Origin: Paramecium octaurelia
Taxonomy: Eukaryota > Ciliophora > Oligohymenophorea > Peniculida > Parameciidae
Direction: 5' to 3'
DNA length: 64,000 nt
Assembly: GCA_905182995.1 (NCBI GenBank)
Contig: CAJJDP010000156.1
Coordinates: forward strand, 1-64,000
The notes under the pieces are model-generated. The model had not been told where the DNA came from. It saw only the letters and a list, made by a program, of their open reading frames with translations, and ran no database searches. How positions within the stretch are numbered: the stretch's first letter is position 1; the number at the start of each line of letters is the position of its first letter. The position numbers were made by a program, and so were the translations under genes. Of the stretch, positions 62,310-64,000 are shown piece after piece.

Positions 62310-63725
62310 ATGAATTTCTTAAACAAAATATTTGCAAGTGCACACAATAGAGGCTCTTTCTAAATTGAGGATGTCTCCGGTTCCGAGGATGATTAGGATG
62401 AAATCCCAGAACACCTAGAGATCCCTTAATTCAAGAAATAAAGTATCCAACAATTGTCGAGTTACAATTCACGGAAAAAACCATAACCTAAAATAGGTTA
62501 GGCCGATTTCTTGGCTAGATACGATGAAAATTTTGATGATGTATTTGGAGACAGACCTGCACCCATGGATTTCCCTAAGAGTAGGAAAAGGAGGCAAGAA
62601 GAGGAGGAAGAGGATGAAAATGACAACGAAAGGAAATCATCCAAGAAGAAGACTTAAAGTAGGGAAAGGAAATAATAATAATCAAAGGAGTAAAAAGAAT
62701 AATCAAAAGAATTAAAAGAATAATAAAAAGATAATAAAAAAACAACAAAGGAATTTAGAGAGACGATTGATTACAAGGAATTTAATGACACGAAGGAATA
62801 TAAGGAATTTAAGGACTCCTTTGAATTTAAAGAACCTCTTGAACCAAAAATATTAAAAGAACCAAAAATAAGATTACCAAAATTTCCAAAACAAAGAAAA
62901 AGGATTGCTAATAATCATCTTTCAACTTTAAGATCGAATTCCGATGGACGAGACAGTGTAAGTATTAAGGACAGAGAATCTGTTTAACAAAATAACAAGT
63001 ATAATCCTAATGAAATAGCATTACCTTAAACAGCATTACCAAAATCTGAAAAGAAACAAGACAAATAGAAAACAATGTTCTTTACATTTGGGATGAATGA
63101 TGACGATAGTGAAAAGGAAATAAAAAATAGAATCAATCATCTATTTTACGATCAAAAGGAAAAGAAAGATCAAAATGAATAACATCCTAATGGTAACAAT
63201 AATAATAATAATAATAATAATCATTCAAAAGAAAAGAAAGAACCAGAGAAGAAATAGAAAAATGAAGAAAAGAAATAGAAGAATGACGAAAAGAAATAGA
63301 AGAATGAGGAAAAGAAAGATAAAAATGAAAAGAAATAAAGAAAAGAGAAAAAAGAGAAAGAAAAAAAAACAATTAATCACTTGAATGTATTTGATGAGAT
63401 AAAGAACACTTAAAAGAATGTCAATAGTAAATAAAACAGTGAATAAAGAGAAACTAGAAAAATGAACAGTGAATAAAGAGAGAAGAAAAGAGATAAGAAG
63501 AGAGAATCGAAGTCAGCTGGTAAGAAGAATTAAAAGGGAAACTCGAAATCTCCATCTCCTGAGTTGAAACTTATACAATATGAAACTCAGAAGAGAGTAA
63601 AAAGAAGCCAAAAAAGAGTTATTGAGGATTTGGAAATGCTAAATGTAGATGAATTATCATTAAATCCCAATATTGTAGAATGCAAACCCAATTTATATCT
63701 AGATTACACACCTGTATATGATTGA
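62310..63725 (+). CDS. highly charged, disordered protein
   Basis: 471 aa, single exon, ATG 62310 to TGA 63723-63725. After a short ordered N-terminus (M-N-F-L-N-K-I-F-A-S-A-H) and an acidic stretch, most of the protein is Lys/Glu/Gln/Asn-rich, with near-repeats of K-K-Q-K-N-E/D-E/D (about 305-335) and an Asn run coded by (AAT)n near 63,200. The final 60 residues look more ordered. No domain recognised; possibly a nucleolar or chromatin-associated protein judging by the basic repeats, which is a guess. Its stop is 19 bp before the next start. Confidence 0.75.
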
Positions 63726-63744
63726 TTGATTGATTTATAAAATA

Positions 63745-64000
63745 ATGTAATCACCTACATCGTCTATAAATAAATTACGAAACTCTCTTACCAGCTTTTA
63801 TGTTAAAAGCAGTTGCTCCAACAAAACATCACCAATCAAAGAGGATCCTACAATACTCCAAAATCTTTTGAGAATGTAACAGAAGGAAATCGACAGATTG
63901 GAACATCAGAATAAGAATCTTTAAGTCCTCACATAGCATTAATGTTCCATGCTTTATCAAGAGAGAACGCTGCGTACAAACTCTACGAAGTTGTAAATGC
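63745..64000 (+). CDS. 5' part of a coiled-coil protein gene, cut by the window edge
   Basis: Open from ATG 63745 to the window end, at least 85 codons: a Ser/Thr-rich N-terminus, then E-D-P-T-I-L-Q-N-L-L-R-M-Q-Q-K-E-I-D-R-L with coiled-coil heptads. A second frame over the same bases is also open and protein-like but has no ATG. An intron may lie within this part, so the reading near the edge is uncertain. Confidence 0.5.

Noticed and set aside
63187-63384. Lys/Arg-rich plus-strand frame and Phe/Ser-rich minus-strand frame near 63.2 kb.
   Set aside because: Both overlap the intact 471-codon gene in a third frame. Low-complexity purine-rich DNA is open in several frames.
1-64000. Search for tRNA or rRNA genes, CRISPR arrays, insertion sequences and telomeric repeats.
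   Set aside because: None recognised by eye. A tRNA could be missed without a covariance search.

Overview
The window looks like macronuclear DNA of a ciliate, most likely a Paramecium species. It is very AT-rich. Recognisable proteins are open only if TAA and TAG are read as glutamine and TGA is the only stop. Genes are interrupted by very short GT...AG introns of 22-34 nt. Rab21-like GTPase, pseudouridine-5'-phosphate glycosidase, CK1-type kinase, YIPF, scramblase and others all become full-length under these rules, and in every gene I spliced completely the exon length came out as a whole number of codons ending at TGA.

Left part (1 to about 39 kb): mixed. Positions 1-4.2 kb hold only degraded coding-like sequence. 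At 4281-6749 is an intact intron-free gene joining ubiquitin-like domains, an intein-like (BIL/Hint) autoprocessing domain, an ADP-ribosyltransferase-like domain and a receiver-like domain. A broken VIT-VWA gene follows it. Then come a TPR gene with 14 introns (10487-12512), an unresolved gene, a two-membrane-segment protein (16189-17778), a giant cysteine-rich, beta-helix-like membrane protein (18229-27585, about 3,100 aa), remnants of a related gene (28.7-31 kb), a second TPR gene with 11 introns (33838-35377) and a phospholipid scramblase.

Right part (39 to 64 kb): compact and mostly intact. In order: YIPF membrane-traffic protein, Alba-domain protein, arrestin-like protein, AlkB-type membrane hydroxylase, catalytically altered pepsin-like protein, H-type lectin, secreted coiled-coil (trichocyst-matrix-like) protein, PsuG, a small three-segment membrane protein, Gln-rich protein, Nup98-type domain protein, coiled-coil protein, small Cys-rich protein, CK1-like kinase, Rab21-like GTPase, a large PAP/TUTase-type nucleotidyltransferase, HEAT-repeat protein, charged disordered protein, and the 5' end of a further coiled-coil gene. 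Spacing is often under 60 bp, sometimes 9-20 bp.

Four isolated N bases (14189, 31872, 37212, 46469) each sit between two identical copies of 1.1-1.4 kb. I read these as unmerged contig overlaps, so the duplicated genes (including two complete scramblase copies) are probably one locus each.

The genes are independent eukaryotic units, not an operon. The window's most unusual item is the UBL-BIL-UBL-ART-receiver gene.
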